Assembly (NCBI GenBank): GCA_024508675.1
Contig: JANINQ010000005.1
Span: 248,001 to 312,000 of the forward strand
Direction: 5' to 3'
DNA from: Afipia sp.
GTDB lineage: Bacteria; Pseudomonadota; Alphaproteobacteria; Rhizobiales; Xanthobacteraceae
DNA length: 64,000 nucleotides
This document shows, piece after piece, positions 53,246 to 62,961 of this stretch. The translations under genes and the position numbers were made by a program. Below the pieces are notes generated by a model. The model had not been told where the DNA came from. It worked only from the letters and a program-made list of their open reading frames with translations, and searched no databases. How positions within the stretch are numbered: position 1 is the stretch's first letter; each line of letters begins with the position of its first letter.

Positions 53246-56200
53246 TCACCGCGCGGGCTTCACCCGCTTCAAACCGACGATCTCGGGCAGCGAGCCGGTC
53301 GGATTGGGATCGGTCTTGATCTCGGGTGGCAGCTTCGCCCGTGCCATCGCGTCGGGGAAGCGGATGCGCATGTCGCGCAGGAAGCCGTCGAGCGTGTCGA
53401 TGCTCGCGGCCATCTTCGCGATCCGGGCAAAATCCGCGCTGTTCGCCTTCGCAGGCTTTGAGGCAAGATCGAACGCCGCGCGATCGGCCTCGCCGTCCAT
53501 TTTCGGATTATACTTGTCCCTGAACCGCGCGAGGCCCACGGCGTCATCCGCGAGCGCATAGCCGATCGCGGCGCGGATCACATCGCTCTTTTCCGTCGGC
53601 GAGAGCGGCTGGAAGTCGCGCCATCGGTCACCGTAAAGCAGTTCGATCTGTTCGGCGGATTCGCGCCAGCGCCGCGAGGCCCAGTAGATGTCGGAGCGCA
53701 GCCGGATCGCTTCGCGGCCGCCGACATTGGTGATGATGTCCAGCGCCAGATCGTGACGTCCAATGTCGGTCTGCGCGCGGGCTTCGAGCAGCAAACGCTG
53801 CTGGCGGATTTCACCGGCGAGGTCCGCGATCCGCGTGGTGCGCAGCGCTGCGATGGCGCGCTCCGGCTTGCGGTTCATCAGATAAACCATCGCCAGCCTT
53901 GAGGCGACCTGCGCCCGCGCGGAACCTTCCAGCCGGTGATCGATCTGGTATTGCAGCAGCTCGCTCGCCTGATCGAGCAGATCGACGCCAACAAGCCGGT
54001 CCGCCAGATGCCGGATCATCTCGTCACCGCGGCGGCCGATCGGCGTCAGATCGCGAAACTCATAGAACATCGCCAGCGCCTCGACGGGCGCAAGCTCGTC
54101 GCCCTTGGCGCCGTTGTAGATCTGCTCGAACAGAACCGACGCATCGTCCTGCATCTTCCGCGCAGACTCGGAATTCGGCTCAAGCTGATTGGCGCGGCGA
54201 ACCGCTGCGAACGTCTCCGGATAACGCCCCTTGGCCGCATAAATCCTGCTCAGCATAGCCTGCGTCCGAACCTCGATGGAATCGCCGCGCCATGTGGCTG
54301 CAACAGTCTCGAGTTCTCGCAGCGCGTCTTCTTCTGAAATCTCTTCACGCTTCTGGCGAAGCGCGACTTCGCGCACCTTGGCGTCGGAGGCAGCCTGACG
54401 ATCCGCGGACCCGGAGGCCGCCGCATAGGCCGCCAGCGCGTCCTGATCGCGGCCGAGCGCTTCGGCGAGCCGTCCCCGCAACACCGCAACCGATGCTGCC
54501 AGTTCGGACCCTGCCCCCAGAACCTCAAGATCGTTGCTGCGCCCCGCTGCGCCCGGATAGTCCCGCACCTCGAGCGACGCGCGAAATGCCTCGGCCACAA
54601 CGATGCGCTGCAGATCGACCGGCAGCGCCGTGATGGCGAACTCCACATTCTTGAACTTCTCGCGCGCATCCGCCCATTTGCGCAGCCGCCCCAGCGCCAG
54701 CGCCTTCCAGAGCTGGGAATCAATATTGACCGCAACCGCAGGATTGCCGAGGTCGGCGAGCGCAAGCTCGGAACGGCCTGCGAGCGTGCTGGCGACAGCG
54801 TGAACCGTCAGGGCCGATGAATCCTCCTCGCCGGGTTTGACCTCGGCAAGTGCGAGATCGAGAATGCCTTTCGCTTCCACATACATGCCGCGGGCAAGAT
54901 AAAACCGCGCGAGATCGACATGCGCGGGCATCCGCGCCACGCCATTCGCCAGCGAAGCCGCCGTCATCAGCTTGTCACGCGTGGGAATGAACTCGGCGTT
55001 CTGGTAGGCGCGCCATTCCGCAATATCGAACACCGGACGGATCACGGAGGTGGCCCGCTCCGGCGACGTCATCGCAGTGGATAGCGTGAGGCCACCCGGA
55101 CGCGAGAGCAATAGCGTATCGGAGGAAATGCCCGCGGTCAGGTCGTCCGACTTCTGCTGGACCACGACACCGTGAATGGATTCCAGCAGCGAGAACTCGA
55201 CGAAGTCCTGCCGCTTCATGAACCCGCGCGCAGGGCTGCCGGCCGTCATCACCAGCAGAAGATCGCCGGCATCAGGATCGTTGAAACGGTGAATCTGTCC
55301 GGGCTTCAGGAGACTGATGCTGACGCTGGCGCGGCTCGGGTCGGTCAGGTTGCGGACGGCGGTCAGTTGCTGCTGCGGCGACTGCGCCTTGTCGGCAAGA
55401 ATGAGAGTCCACCCGCGCTCGTCTCCGATCATGGTGGCAAGCTGCGGACGATTGAGGCGGATGCGAAGGGCGCGCCCTTTCGGCAAATCGGTCGCCGTGA
55501 CGTCGGAGACGATCCATGTGCCTTCACGCTTGATGGCGTTGGCATCAATCGGCTGATCGGTGTCGAACACTACCCAGATCGAGTCCGAGCGGCGAAAGAC
55601 CGCGGCGGGCGTCGGATTTGGGAAGGGAAATGTCAGGCGGAAGTCATCGCTGGTGAGCCGCGCATCGACAGTCACGCCCGCTGCCGCAGGAGCTTCGGGT
55701 GCTTTCGCGGGCGATGGCGGCGCTGCGGCGGGGGCTGCCGGCGGCGCAGGAACGTCCGGCTTGGCTGCAACGGCTTGCGGCTTCGCATCGGCAGCCGCAA
55801 CAGGCGGCTTTTCGTCCGATGACTTCACTTCCGCCGGCTTGACCTCGGCTGATTTGACGTCAGCCGGTCTGGCTTCCGGCTGCTGTGACTGGGACGCCAT
55901 GCCTTCCGCCGGTTTCGACTCGGCAGGCTTCGGTTCAGCAGACTTGGCTTCCGCCATCTCCTTCGCGATCTGCTCGGATGTCGGCGGCACGATTTCGCTG
56001 GCTTTCTCGGCGGGCGTGGAAAGCTTTGCAGCAGGCTTCGGCTTCTGTCCCTGATCGAAAGCGACATCGACGACATAGTTCTTGTCTTCGCGGAACGCGT
56101 GAACGTCCGCCTCGCCGATCAACGAAATATCGACACGCGAGGTTTCGCCGTCGATCTTCTGATTGATCGACCGGACGTTCGCAGGCATCACGATCTTGGC

Positions 56201-56911
56201 ATCCGCGAGATCGAACACCAGCGGCGACGTGAACGACAGCGAGAACCTGTCGGCAGCCAGCGACGACGACACGCTGACACCGTCGGGCATCTCGAACACG
56301 AACCGGACGAAGGTCGGCTGAACCGATGCCCTCACCCGGACCGGCGGCCGCTTCCGCGCTTCGTCCGCTGTCTTCTGAATTCGCAGCGCCCGCTCGGCGG
56401 CAATCGCGCGGTCCGACAATTCCTTGACGACCTCGGCGGGCAATGCAGGCGGCAATCCCACCCACTTCTCCGGCAGCAGGTCGATGAACACGCGCTCGCC
56501 CGCGGTCATCACATTGACGCGCAGTTTCTGCGTCAGCGCCATGCGGATGGCCGTGCCGTCCGGATCGCGGCGAACCGAGCCGACATAAGCGGGCGCGGCT
56601 TCGGACAGCAGGTCGATCGGAACGGCAACCTGCTTCCTGAATTGAATGACAAGGATCGAGCCTGCGACCGTAACTTCGGTCGGAACGTCTTCCTCAAACT
56701 GAAGCACCAGCCGCGCATAGTTGGACTGCGGCGTGAGTGTTGCCTCGCCCCTGATCGGGTCGGCGTAGGCCGCGTGAGCGAGAGACGTGAACGCAACGGT
56801 CAGCGCCACTGCAACAGGCCGCAAGCCATGGCAAAGCCGGTCCGCAAAAATCCGGACTCTTGTCCCGGATTTCCGGGCAGCCTTGAACAAGAGGCCGGCC
56901 TTGCAGGACAT
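53246..56911 (-). CDS. large exported repeat protein in the flagellar operon
   Basis: A 1221-residue envelope protein with a signal peptide (residues about 33-52, ALTVAFTSLAHAAYADP). Residues 60-280 and 405-600 look like beta-rich domains (AMIN-like). Residues 295-405 are a Lys/Pro/Ala/Glu-rich linker with PAEVKSxEVK-type repeats. From about 640 to 1180 it is helical and TPR-like (YVEAKGILDLALAEVKPGEE). Last in the fliL-fliM-DUF6468-motE unit; position suggests a motility role, e.g. a MotB/MotC partner, but no named homologue fits. An in-frame TTG 2 codons upstream is less likely. Confidence 0.75.
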   Translation of the reverse strand: MSCKAGLLFKAARKSGTRVRIFADRLCHGLRPVAVALTVAFTSLAHAAYADPIRGEATLTPQSNYARLVLQFEEDVPTEVTVAGSILVIQFRKQVAVPIDLLSEAAPAYVGSVRRDPDGTAIRMALTQKLRVNVMTAGERVFIDLLPEKWVGLPPALPAEVVKELSDRAIAAERALRIQKTADEARKRPPVRVRASVQPTFVRFVFEMPDGVSVSSSLAADRFSLSFTSPLVFDLADAKIVMPANVRSINQKIDGETSRVDISLIGEADVHAFREDKNYVVDVAFDQGQKPKPAAKLSTPAEKASEIVPPTSEQIAKEMAEAKSAEPKPAESKPAEGMASQSQQPEARPADVKSAEVKPAEVKSSDEKPPVAAADAKPQAVAAKPDVPAPPAAPAAAPPSPAKAPEAPAAAGVTVDARLTSDDFRLTFPFPNPTPAAVFRRSDSIWVVFDTDQPIDANAIKREGTWIVSDVTATDLPKGRALRIRLNRPQLATMIGDERGWTLILADKAQSPQQQLTAVRNLTDPSRASVSISLLKPGQIHRFNDPDAGDLLLVMTAGSPARGFMKRQDFVEFSLLESIHGVVVQQKSDDLTAGISSDTLLLSRPGGLTLSTAMTSPERATSVIRPVFDIAEWRAYQNAEFIPTRDKLMTAASLANGVARMPAHVDLARFYLARGMYVEAKGILDLALAEVKPGEEDSSALTVHAVASTLAGRSELALADLGNPAVAVNIDSQLWKALALGRLRKWADAREKFKNVEFAITALPVDLQRIVVAEAFRASLEVRDYPGAAGRSNDLEVLGAGSELAASVAVLRGRLAEALGRDQDALAAYAAASGSADRQAASDAKVREVALRQKREEISEEDALRELETVAATWRGDSIEVRTQAMLSRIYAAKGRYPETFAAVRRANQLEPNSESARKMQDDASVLFEQIYNGAKGDELAPVEALAMFYEFRDLTPIGRRGDEMIRHLADRLVGVDLLDQASELLQYQIDHRLEGSARAQVASRLAMVYLMNRKPERAIAALRTTRIADLAGEIRQQRLLLEARAQTDIGRHDLALDIITNVGGREAIRLRSDIYWASRRWRESAEQIELLYGDRWRDFQPLSPTEKSDVIRAAIGYALADDAVGLARFRDKYNPKMDGEADRAAFDLASKPAKANSADFARIAKMAASIDTLDGFLRDMRIRFPDAMARAKLPPEIKTDPNPTGSLPEIVGLKRVKPAR

Positions 56912-57027
56912 TCCCAAATCTTTCTCGTCAGAGTTTTCGCCGGACGTTCCCTCGGGCTCTGTCCGGAAACCTGGAGGCGCCGTTCGAATCTAGAATTCGC
57001 CTGTTAAGGAGCTGTTAATCACCTGCT

Positions 57028-57798
57028 TCAATTGCGCGGCTGTGTCTGCGGCCTGCCTTCGATCTTCGGCAGATCGCCGGCGGATGCCGAGCGGTCGCCG
57101 GTCGAACGGCGCGCCATCTCGACTGTCAGCCGTTCGGCTGCTTCCGGCTGCATCTGCCCCATGATGTCCGACATCTTGCGCGGCGCGATCTGCGAGGCGA
57201 TCTCGAACAGCACCGACAGTTCGAGCCGGTCGAACACCTTCGCGGCGTCCTTCGGCTTCATGGATTCGTACATGGTCACGAGTCCCTTGAAGCGAGCGGC
57301 ATCCTGTTCGTTTTTCTGCTGGCCGGACACCGAGACCCGCGCCTCGGTCGCTTTCATTTCCTCGATCTTGCCCTCGATGCGCTTTTCGGCGGACTTCATC
57401 AGGCTTTCGCGAATATCGATCTCCCGCGCCCGCGCCTCGATCTCCTGCCGCCGTGCCTGCAGGCTTTCAAGCACCGCGCGCTCAGATGAGGTGATCGGGC
57501 GATTGGGATCGGGATAGACGATATTGTCCGGCGGCGGAGGCGCAGCTTCGGGAATGGCGATCGCGGGCTTTTCTTCCTTCTTCGCCGGAACCGAACCGGT
57601 AATGTCCGACGCATCCAGCATCCTGCCGGGCGCCGGGAAGCCGAGCGTCTCCTGCGCCCATGATTTCGGCTTGGGGATATCGTCGCCGAGGATGTATCCG
57701 CCTTCGAGAAGAAGGCCCGACACCTTGAGCACGACCAGGCAGCAGGTCGCGATCAGCAGAATCGGGATAAGGCGGATATCGCGAAGAACACTTTTCAT
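57028..57798 (-). CDS. motE: MotE-family flagellar chaperone-like protein
   Basis: A 256-residue protein with one N-terminal membrane helix (ILLIATCCLVVLKVSGLLL), a proline-rich stretch, a coiled coil (residues about 105-150) and a C-terminal MgtE-N-like helical domain (MKPKDAAKVFDRLELSVLFE, RKMSDIMGQMQPEAAERL). In Sinorhizobium MotE is a periplasmic chaperone for MotC. Its start overlaps the stop of the DUF6468 gene by ATGA, so the two are coupled. Confidence 0.85.
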   Translation of the reverse strand: MKSVLRDIRLIPILLIATCCLVVLKVSGLLLEGGYILGDDIPKPKSWAQETLGFPAPGRMLDASDITGSVPAKKEEKPAIAIPEAAPPPPDNIVYPDPNRPITSSERAVLESLQARRQEIEARAREIDIRESLMKSAEKRIEGKIEEMKATEARVSVSGQQKNEQDAARFKGLVTMYESMKPKDAAKVFDRLELSVLFEIASQIAPRKMSDIMGQMQPEAAERLTVEMARRSTGDRSASAGDLPKIEGRPQTQPRN

Positions 57799-58277
57799 GC
57801 AGCCAGACCGGTCGCCCTTCGCCGCTCGGAGAAAGCCTGCGCGGCGGCAAGCAGCGCCTTGGCGTTGGAGAGATTTTGCGCGGCAGCGCTTTGCACCGGA
57901 ATCGCAGGCTCCGCGATTTCGACAAGCACCGGCGTCTCCGAAGCGGCCGGCCTTGCGGCAAGCGCGATCTGGGTCAGGCGATTGAGGATCGCTTCACCGG
58001 CGGTCACCTGCTTGGTGAGTTTCGCCGACAGCGCGGTCCCGGCGGTGAGCTGCGCGCCGAGATTCTCGTCGCATTCGCGCACCGTCACCTTGAGACCACC
58101 GATGGCGCGTTCGGCGATTTCCGTCGCGGTGATCAATTCGGCGATCATGGCCCGCATCGACTGCTCGTCGGCGCGCAGGCGCTTGAGGCGGCGATTCAGC
58201 AGCATGCAGTAACCGATTGTCAGCAGAAGAAGAACCGCAACAAGGCTCTCAATCACAAGTCCGAATGAATGACTCAT
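57795..58277 (-). CDS. DUF6468-type membrane protein
   Basis: A 160-residue protein with one N-terminal membrane helix (GLVIESLVAVLLLLTIGYCM) followed by a helical, probably coiled-coil cytoplasmic or periplasmic part. It is a small protein family found between fliM and motE in this group. Start 58277 overlaps the fliM stop by four bases. Function unknown, but its fixed place suggests a switch or stator role. Confidence 0.75.
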   Translation of the reverse strand: MSHSFGLVIESLVAVLLLLTIGYCMLLNRRLKRLRADEQSMRAMIAELITATEIAERAIGGLKVTVRECDENLGAQLTAGTALSAKLTKQVTAGEAILNRLTQIALAARPAASETPVLVEIAEPAIPVQSAAAQNLSNAKALLAAAQAFSERRRATGLAA

Positions 58278-59473
58278 TGTGCCTCCATCAGTTTGGTTTG
58301 CTCGTCTTGCTTCTCGAACATGGCGTAGGATGTATGCGGCTTGCGCAGCGGCTTGGTGACGCGAATGGCGACCCGGTCGCCGACGCGGCCCATGCGTCCC
58401 TCGCTTAGCGGGACATCGCCACATCGCACGGTCACCTGTGCATCGGGCCGCACATTGAGCGGCAGGGTGTCGCCGACCTTGAGGGTCATCAGTTGCTTGA
58501 GCGGAATGTTCGCTTCGTAAAGCACCGCGTCAACCGCGATTTCCGCCTGCGCGATTTCGGTTGCGAGATGACCTTCCCAGATCGGATCGCGGCCGAACTT
58601 TTCACCCATGAACATCTGCAACAGCACGTCGCGGATCGGCTCAATGGTGGCGTAAGGCAGCAGGAGTTCGATGTTGCCGCCGCGATCTTCCATATCGATC
58701 CGCAGGCGGACCAGAATCGCGGCGTTGGCAGGACGGCTGATGGCGGCAAAGCGCGGATTGGTTTCAAGCCGGTCGATGCTGAAAGTCACCGGCGACAACG
58801 GCCGGAACGCCTGCTCGGCGTCCGCGAGCACGACTTCGACAAGCCGCTTCACCAGATTGGTTTCGATCGTGGTGTAGGGCCGGCCCTCGATCCGCAGCGA
58901 AGCCTGGCCGCGGCGGCCACCGAGCAGCACGTCGATGATCGAATAGATCAGGCTCGAGTCCACCGTGAACAGGCCGAAGTTTTCCCACTCCTCGGCCTTG
59001 AACACCGAGAGCACGCACGGCAGCGGGATCGAATTGAGATAGTCGCCAAAACGCACCGAAGTGATGCGGTCCAGCGAGACTTCGACGTTGTCCGAGGTGA
59101 AATTGCGCAGGCTCGTCGTCATCAGCCGCACCAGGCGGTCGAACACGATTTCGAGCATCGGAAGGCGTTCATACGACACCATCGCGGAGTCGATGATGGC
59201 GCGAATGCCGGAATTCTCGTCGAGATTGACTTCGCCGTCGCTGAAGCCGAGGAGATTGTCGATTTCCTCCTGCGACAGCACCCGCTCGCCGCCGGCCTTG
59301 CCGATGTCGAGAGTACGACTGCCGTCATCGACCATCGCCGCCCACTGCTCGGCCATGGTCTCGGTCAGCGTATTGGCTTCGGCTTCCGCAGCGGCGGCAG
59401 CCGGATCTTCAGAATCGAGCGCGCCTTCCCATTCGGCGGCTAGCGCATCCTGATCGACGTCATTATCAGCCAT
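58274..59473 (-). CDS. fliM: flagellar motor switch protein FliM
   Basis: A 399-residue C-ring protein. It has a 65-residue N-terminal extension before the CheY-P-binding motif VLSQEEIDNLLGFSDGE, then the middle domain and the SpoA C-terminal domain (TLKVGDTLPLNVRPDAQVTV, RMGRVGDRVAIRV). It binds CheY-P to switch rotation. The neighbour fliL starts 17 bp upstream on the same strand. Confidence 0.96.
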   Translation of the reverse strand: MADNDVDQDALAAEWEGALDSEDPAAAAAEAEANTLTETMAEQWAAMVDDGSRTLDIGKAGGERVLSQEEIDNLLGFSDGEVNLDENSGIRAIIDSAMVSYERLPMLEIVFDRLVRLMTTSLRNFTSDNVEVSLDRITSVRFGDYLNSIPLPCVLSVFKAEEWENFGLFTVDSSLIYSIIDVLLGGRRGQASLRIEGRPYTTIETNLVKRLVEVVLADAEQAFRPLSPVTFSIDRLETNPRFAAISRPANAAILVRLRIDMEDRGGNIELLLPYATIEPIRDVLLQMFMGEKFGRDPIWEGHLATEIAQAEIAVDAVLYEANIPLKQLMTLKVGDTLPLNVRPDAQVTVRCGDVPLSEGRMGRVGDRVAIRVTKPLRKPHTSYAMFEKQDEQTKLMEAQ

Positions 59474-59490
59474 ACGTCAGTTTCCGTCCG

Positions 59491-59976
59491 TCACTGAATG
59501 ACGATTTCCTTGAACAGCACCGCGTTCACCTGATTGGGAGAGATCGCAGCGTTGACGCGGCGCGTCAGTTCTTCCTTCAGCCGAAACAGCCCGACTGATC
59601 CATTCAGGTCGGCGGCGCGCAGTTCGCGCAGGTAGGTCTGGAACAGGTCGGTCACGCGCGGCATCGTCGGTGCGATCTGCGCCATCAAGGGCTGATCCTT
59701 CACCTCGAGCACGACCTTGACCTTGAGATACTGAACCCGCTCGCCCGGCATGCTGGACAGATTGACCAGAACCTCGGGCACATCGAGGAACACGGGCGGC
59801 TTCGGCGGCGGTGCAGCCGCATGCTCTTCCTTGCCGTGACCGCGCATGAAGAAGAACCAGCCGCCACCGGCCAGCAGCAACACCAGCATGACAGCACCAC
59901 CCATTATAATGAGTTTGCGCTTGCCCTTCGGAGCAGCGGCTTCGGCGCCGCCCTCTTCCTGATCGTCGTCTGCCAT
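59491..59976 (-). CDS. fliL: flagellar basal body-associated protein FliL
   Basis: A 161-residue single-pass membrane protein: helix at about residues 25-45 (LIIMGGAVMLVLLLAGGGWF), periplasmic domain with PEVLVNLSSMPGERVQYLKV and a C-terminal NQVNAVLFKEIVIQ. FliL sits around the stator and helps torque generation. First gene of its run. Its upstream gap carries a TTAACCAT half-site (60096-60089, minus), a possible weak CtrA site. Confidence 0.95.
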   Translation of the reverse strand: MADDDQEEGGAEAAAPKGKRKLIIMGGAVMLVLLLAGGGWFFFMRGHGKEEHAAAPPPKPPVFLDVPEVLVNLSSMPGERVQYLKVKVVLEVKDQPLMAQIAPTMPRVTDLFQTYLRELRAADLNGSVGLFRLKEELTRRVNAAISPNQVNAVLFKEIVIQ

Positions 59977-60346
59977 TGCCCCTGCCCGTGGTCCTGGGAT
60001 GGGCTCGATGCTGCCGAACTGGCTTTAAATGACGCGATACAAAGGCCGCCGGCGCGCGAGCGCCCTCTCTGTCCACCGTACGGACGCAATGGTTAACGAA
60101 ATCTTTCTTTTATGTTTCGACTGGGAAATTTTTGCCGGGCCAACATGGTCAACAAGAGGTTATTGCCGGGCTCCGGCAGACATCTGAAATCACCAAGCCG
60201 ATGTAATTCCTGACATTTTCGAGTTGGCACACCTCTCGCATTGTATGTGACGAACCGCAGCGGCTTGGGAGAGCCAGAGTGGTTCGCACGATCCGCGGCT
60301 CGCCTTGGGAGAGGCAGGTCACGGTTCAACAAGGGGAGATTGGCCG
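59977..60346. other. 370-bp divergent promoter region (fliL/flgF)
   Basis: No gene. It carries the sigma-54 promoter at 60225, two TTGCCGGGC direct repeats at 60132-60140 and 60163-60171 (31 bp apart, candidate enhancer sites), and the TTAACCAT half-site near fliL. Confidence 0.6.
60225..60239 (+). promoter_or_regulatory. sigma-54 promoter of flgF-flgG-flgA-flgH
   Basis: TGGCACACCTCTCGC matches the -24/-12 consensus TGGCAC-N5-TTGC with one mismatch (C for T) and correct GG-GC spacing. Start codon of flgF is 107 bp away. Late flagellar genes are sigma-54 dependent in Caulobacter; an FlbD-like activator would bind upstream. Confidence 0.8.
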
Positions 60347-61114
60347 ATGGAGAATACGCTTCTCGTCGCTTTGTCGCGGCAGATGTCGCTTGAGCGGCAG
60401 ATCGACATCATTGCGAACAATGTGGCCAACACCAACACCAACGGTTTCAAGGCCAGCAAGTCGCTGTTCGAGGAATACCTGAACACGGGCGCACACGAGG
60501 ACAACTTCGCGGTCAGCGACCGCCGTGTCAGCTTCGTGCAGGACCGCGCCGCCTATCACGATTTCGGTCAAGGCCCGAATGAGAAGACCGGCAACCCGCT
60601 CGATGTCGCCATCGACGGCAAGGGCTTCATCGCAGTCCAGACTCCGCAGGGCGAACGCTACACCCGCGACGGCTCGTTCCAGATCAATGCCCAGGGCCAG
60701 CTCGTCACCACCGGCGGCAACCTGGTGCTCGGCACCAACGGGCCGATCGTGTTCCAGCCGACCGACAAGGACATCGTGATCTCGGGCGAAGGCACCATCA
60801 CGGTGCGCGAAGGCATCGTGACCCAGTTCGACTCCATTCGCGGCAAGCTCAAGCTGGTGAAGTTCGACAATCCGCAGCGGCTGACGAAGGAAGGCTCGAA
60901 CCTTTATTCGGCGCCCGCCGGCACCGCCGCCCAGCCCGACCTCGCCTCGCGCGTCAATCAGGGCTTCGTCGAGAAGTCGAATGTCAGCGCGGTCGCCGAG
61001 ATGACCCGCATGATGGAAGTCATGCGCACCTATCAGTCGGTCGCATCGCTGATGCAGCAGCAGAGCGACCTTCGCAAGAACGCAATCCAGATGCTCGCCG
61101 ACGTTCCGGCATAA
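60347..61114 (+). CDS. flgF: proximal rod protein FlgF
   Basis: A 255-residue rod protein. It starts LVALSRQMSLERQIDIIANN with VANTNTNGFKAS (Flg_bb_rod), and ends EMTRMMEVMRTYQSVASLMQ. The GGGGAG ribosome site precedes the ATG at 60347. Promoted from the sigma-54 site upstream. Confidence 0.96.
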   Translation: MENTLLVALSRQMSLERQIDIIANNVANTNTNGFKASKSLFEEYLNTGAHEDNFAVSDRRVSFVQDRAAYHDFGQGPNEKTGNPLDVAIDGKGFIAVQTPQGERYTRDGSFQINAQGQLVTTGGNLVLGTNGPIVFQPTDKDIVISGEGTITVREGIVTQFDSIRGKLKLVKFDNPQRLTKEGSNLYSAPAGTAAQPDLASRVNQGFVEKSNVSAVAEMTRMMEVMRTYQSVASLMQQQSDLRKNAIQMLADVPA

Positions 61115-61126
61115 GGAAACATATCC

Positions 61127-61915
61127 ATGCGCGCCCTTTACACAGCAGCGACCGGAATGGCGGCCCAGGAACTGAACGTCCAGGTCATCTCCAATAACAT
61201 CGCTAACCTGCGCACCACCGGCTACAAGAAGCAGCGCGCGCAGTTTCAGGACCTGATCTACGAACACGTCAAGCGCGTCGGCGCGCAGGCGTCCGATCAG
61301 GGCACCATCCTTCCCGTCGGCATCGACATCGGCGGCGGCGTCAAGACCGTCGGCACGCCGCGCCTGATGACACAGGGCACGCTCACCCCGACCGGCGGCG
61401 ATCTCGACATCGCCATCCGCGGCGAAGGCTATTTCAAGATCCAGATGACCGACGGCACCTACGCCTATACCCGCGACGGCTCGTTCACCACCGACGGTCA
61501 GGGCCGCGTCGTCAACGCGCAGGGCAATCCGGTCCAGCCGACCATTACCATTCCGCAGAATTCATCCGGCCTCACCATCAACGCGCAGGGTCAGGTCTCG
61601 GTGACCACGCCCGGCTCGACCACGCCCACCGTGGTGGGCCAGATCGGCCTCACCCGCTTCATCAACAAGGCTGGCCTGCAGTCGATCGGCGACAACCTGT
61701 TCACCGACACGCCTGCCTCCGGCCCGCCGCAGGACGGCCTCGCCAATGCCGACGGCTTCGGCGACATGCAGCAGCGCAATCTGGAATCGGCCAACGTCGA
61801 AGTCGTGTCCGAAATCTCGGACCTGATCGCCGCGCAGCGCGCCTACGAGATGAACGCGAAGGTCGTCAGCGCCGCTGACCAGATGATGCAGTCCACCACC
61901 GGCATGTTCCGCTGA
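61127..61915 (+). CDS. flgG: distal rod protein FlgG
   Basis: A 262-residue rod protein: ATGMAAQELNVQVISNNIAN at the start and NVEVVSEISDLIAAQRAYEM with VSAADQMMQSTTGMF at the end are the family ends. Starts 12 bp after flgF. Confidence 0.97.
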   Translation: MRALYTAATGMAAQELNVQVISNNIANLRTTGYKKQRAQFQDLIYEHVKRVGAQASDQGTILPVGIDIGGGVKTVGTPRLMTQGTLTPTGGDLDIAIRGEGYFKIQMTDGTYAYTRDGSFTTDGQGRVVNAQGNPVQPTITIPQNSSGLTINAQGQVSVTTPGSTTPTVVGQIGLTRFINKAGLQSIGDNLFTDTPASGPPQDGLANADGFGDMQQRNLESANVEVVSEISDLIAAQRAYEMNAKVVSAADQMMQSTTGMFR

Positions 61916-61923
61916 GGGAGAGA

Positions 61924-62955
61924 ATGATGCTGCGCTCGACACTCATCGCCGCCGCCCTGCTCGCCTTCACCGGCGCAGCGCTCGCGCAATCGGAACGGGA
62001 CACGATGGCCGCGCCGACCCTGCGCGCCAGCGTCACCGTCAGCAGCGACGTGGTCCGGATCGGCGACGTGGTGGAGAACGCAGGCACCGCCGCCCAGATC
62101 GCCATCTTCCGCGCGCCCGACCTCGGCACCACCGGATCGCTGCCGACCCAGCAACTGCTGTCGGTGCTGCGCGCTCATGAGGTGATCGGCGTCCAGACCA
62201 ACGATATTCGCGAAATCTCCGTGACGCGCGCATCGCGCACACTGGTGTCGAAGGAAATCGAACAGCAGATCGCCCGCGTGCTCGAGCGCCGTAACGGCCT
62301 CGGTGATGCCGCCAACATCTCGGTCACCTTCGAGCGCGACCTTCGCGAACTTCAGCTCGACGCGGCGCATACCGGCGACATGCGCGCCACCATCGTGCGG
62401 TTCGATCCGCGCAACGGCCGCTTTGACATCACCTTCGAAATTCCGAACGACGTGACCTACGCGGCAACCAAGCTGCGCTTCACCGGCGTCGCGGTTGAAA
62501 CCGTGGAAGCAGCGGTACTGACCCGCGCGGTCGAACGCAACGACATTCTCAAATCCTCCGACGTCGTGATCGAGCGGCGACCGAAGGCCGAGGTCGGCAA
62601 TGACATTGCCAGCCGCGAGCGCGCCGTCGGCATGCAGGCCCGCAAGCAGATGCGCGCCGGACAGGCGCTGAAGGCTGCGGACCTCGGACGGCCGGACATG
62701 GTCTCGCGCGACCAGAGCGTGACGCTGATCTATGAAGCGCCGGGTCTTTATCTGACGGGACGCGGCAAGGCCGTCGACAGCGGCACCGAAGGCGATACCG
62801 TCAGCGTCGTCAACCTGCAATCCAAGCGCACCGTTCAGGGCGTGGTCACCGGCCCGGGACAGGTCTCCATCACCGTCCCCGGACCGCGCCTCACCACTGC
62901 AGCACTTTCAAACAGCGAGCCGCCTGCCGCGCCCGAATCCAGGAAAGCCGAGTAA
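61924..62955 (+). CDS. flgA: P-ring chaperone FlgA
   Basis: A 343-residue periplasmic protein. Signal peptide (LRSTLIAAALLAFTGAALAQ). The C-terminal SAF domain includes VLTRAVERNDILKSSDVVIE and AVGMQARKQMRAGQALKAAD. FlgA helps the P-ring subunit FlgI assemble. Starts 8 bp after flgG. The flgI gene is not within this window. Confidence 0.92.
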   Translation: MMLRSTLIAAALLAFTGAALAQSERDTMAAPTLRASVTVSSDVVRIGDVVENAGTAAQIAIFRAPDLGTTGSLPTQQLLSVLRAHEVIGVQTNDIREISVTRASRTLVSKEIEQQIARVLERRNGLGDAANISVTFERDLRELQLDAAHTGDMRATIVRFDPRNGRFDITFEIPNDVTYAATKLRFTGVAVETVEAAVLTRAVERNDILKSSDVVIERRPKAEVGNDIASRERAVGMQARKQMRAGQALKAADLGRPDMVSRDQSVTLIYEAPGLYLTGRGKAVDSGTEGDTVSVVNLQSKRTVQGVVTGPGQVSITVPGPRLTTAALSNSEPPAAPESRKAE

Positions 62956-62961
62956 CCAGTC

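Noticed and set aside
56981-56995. GTTCGAATC, resembling a tRNA T-loop
   Set aside because: No acceptor, D or anticodon stems can be formed around it.
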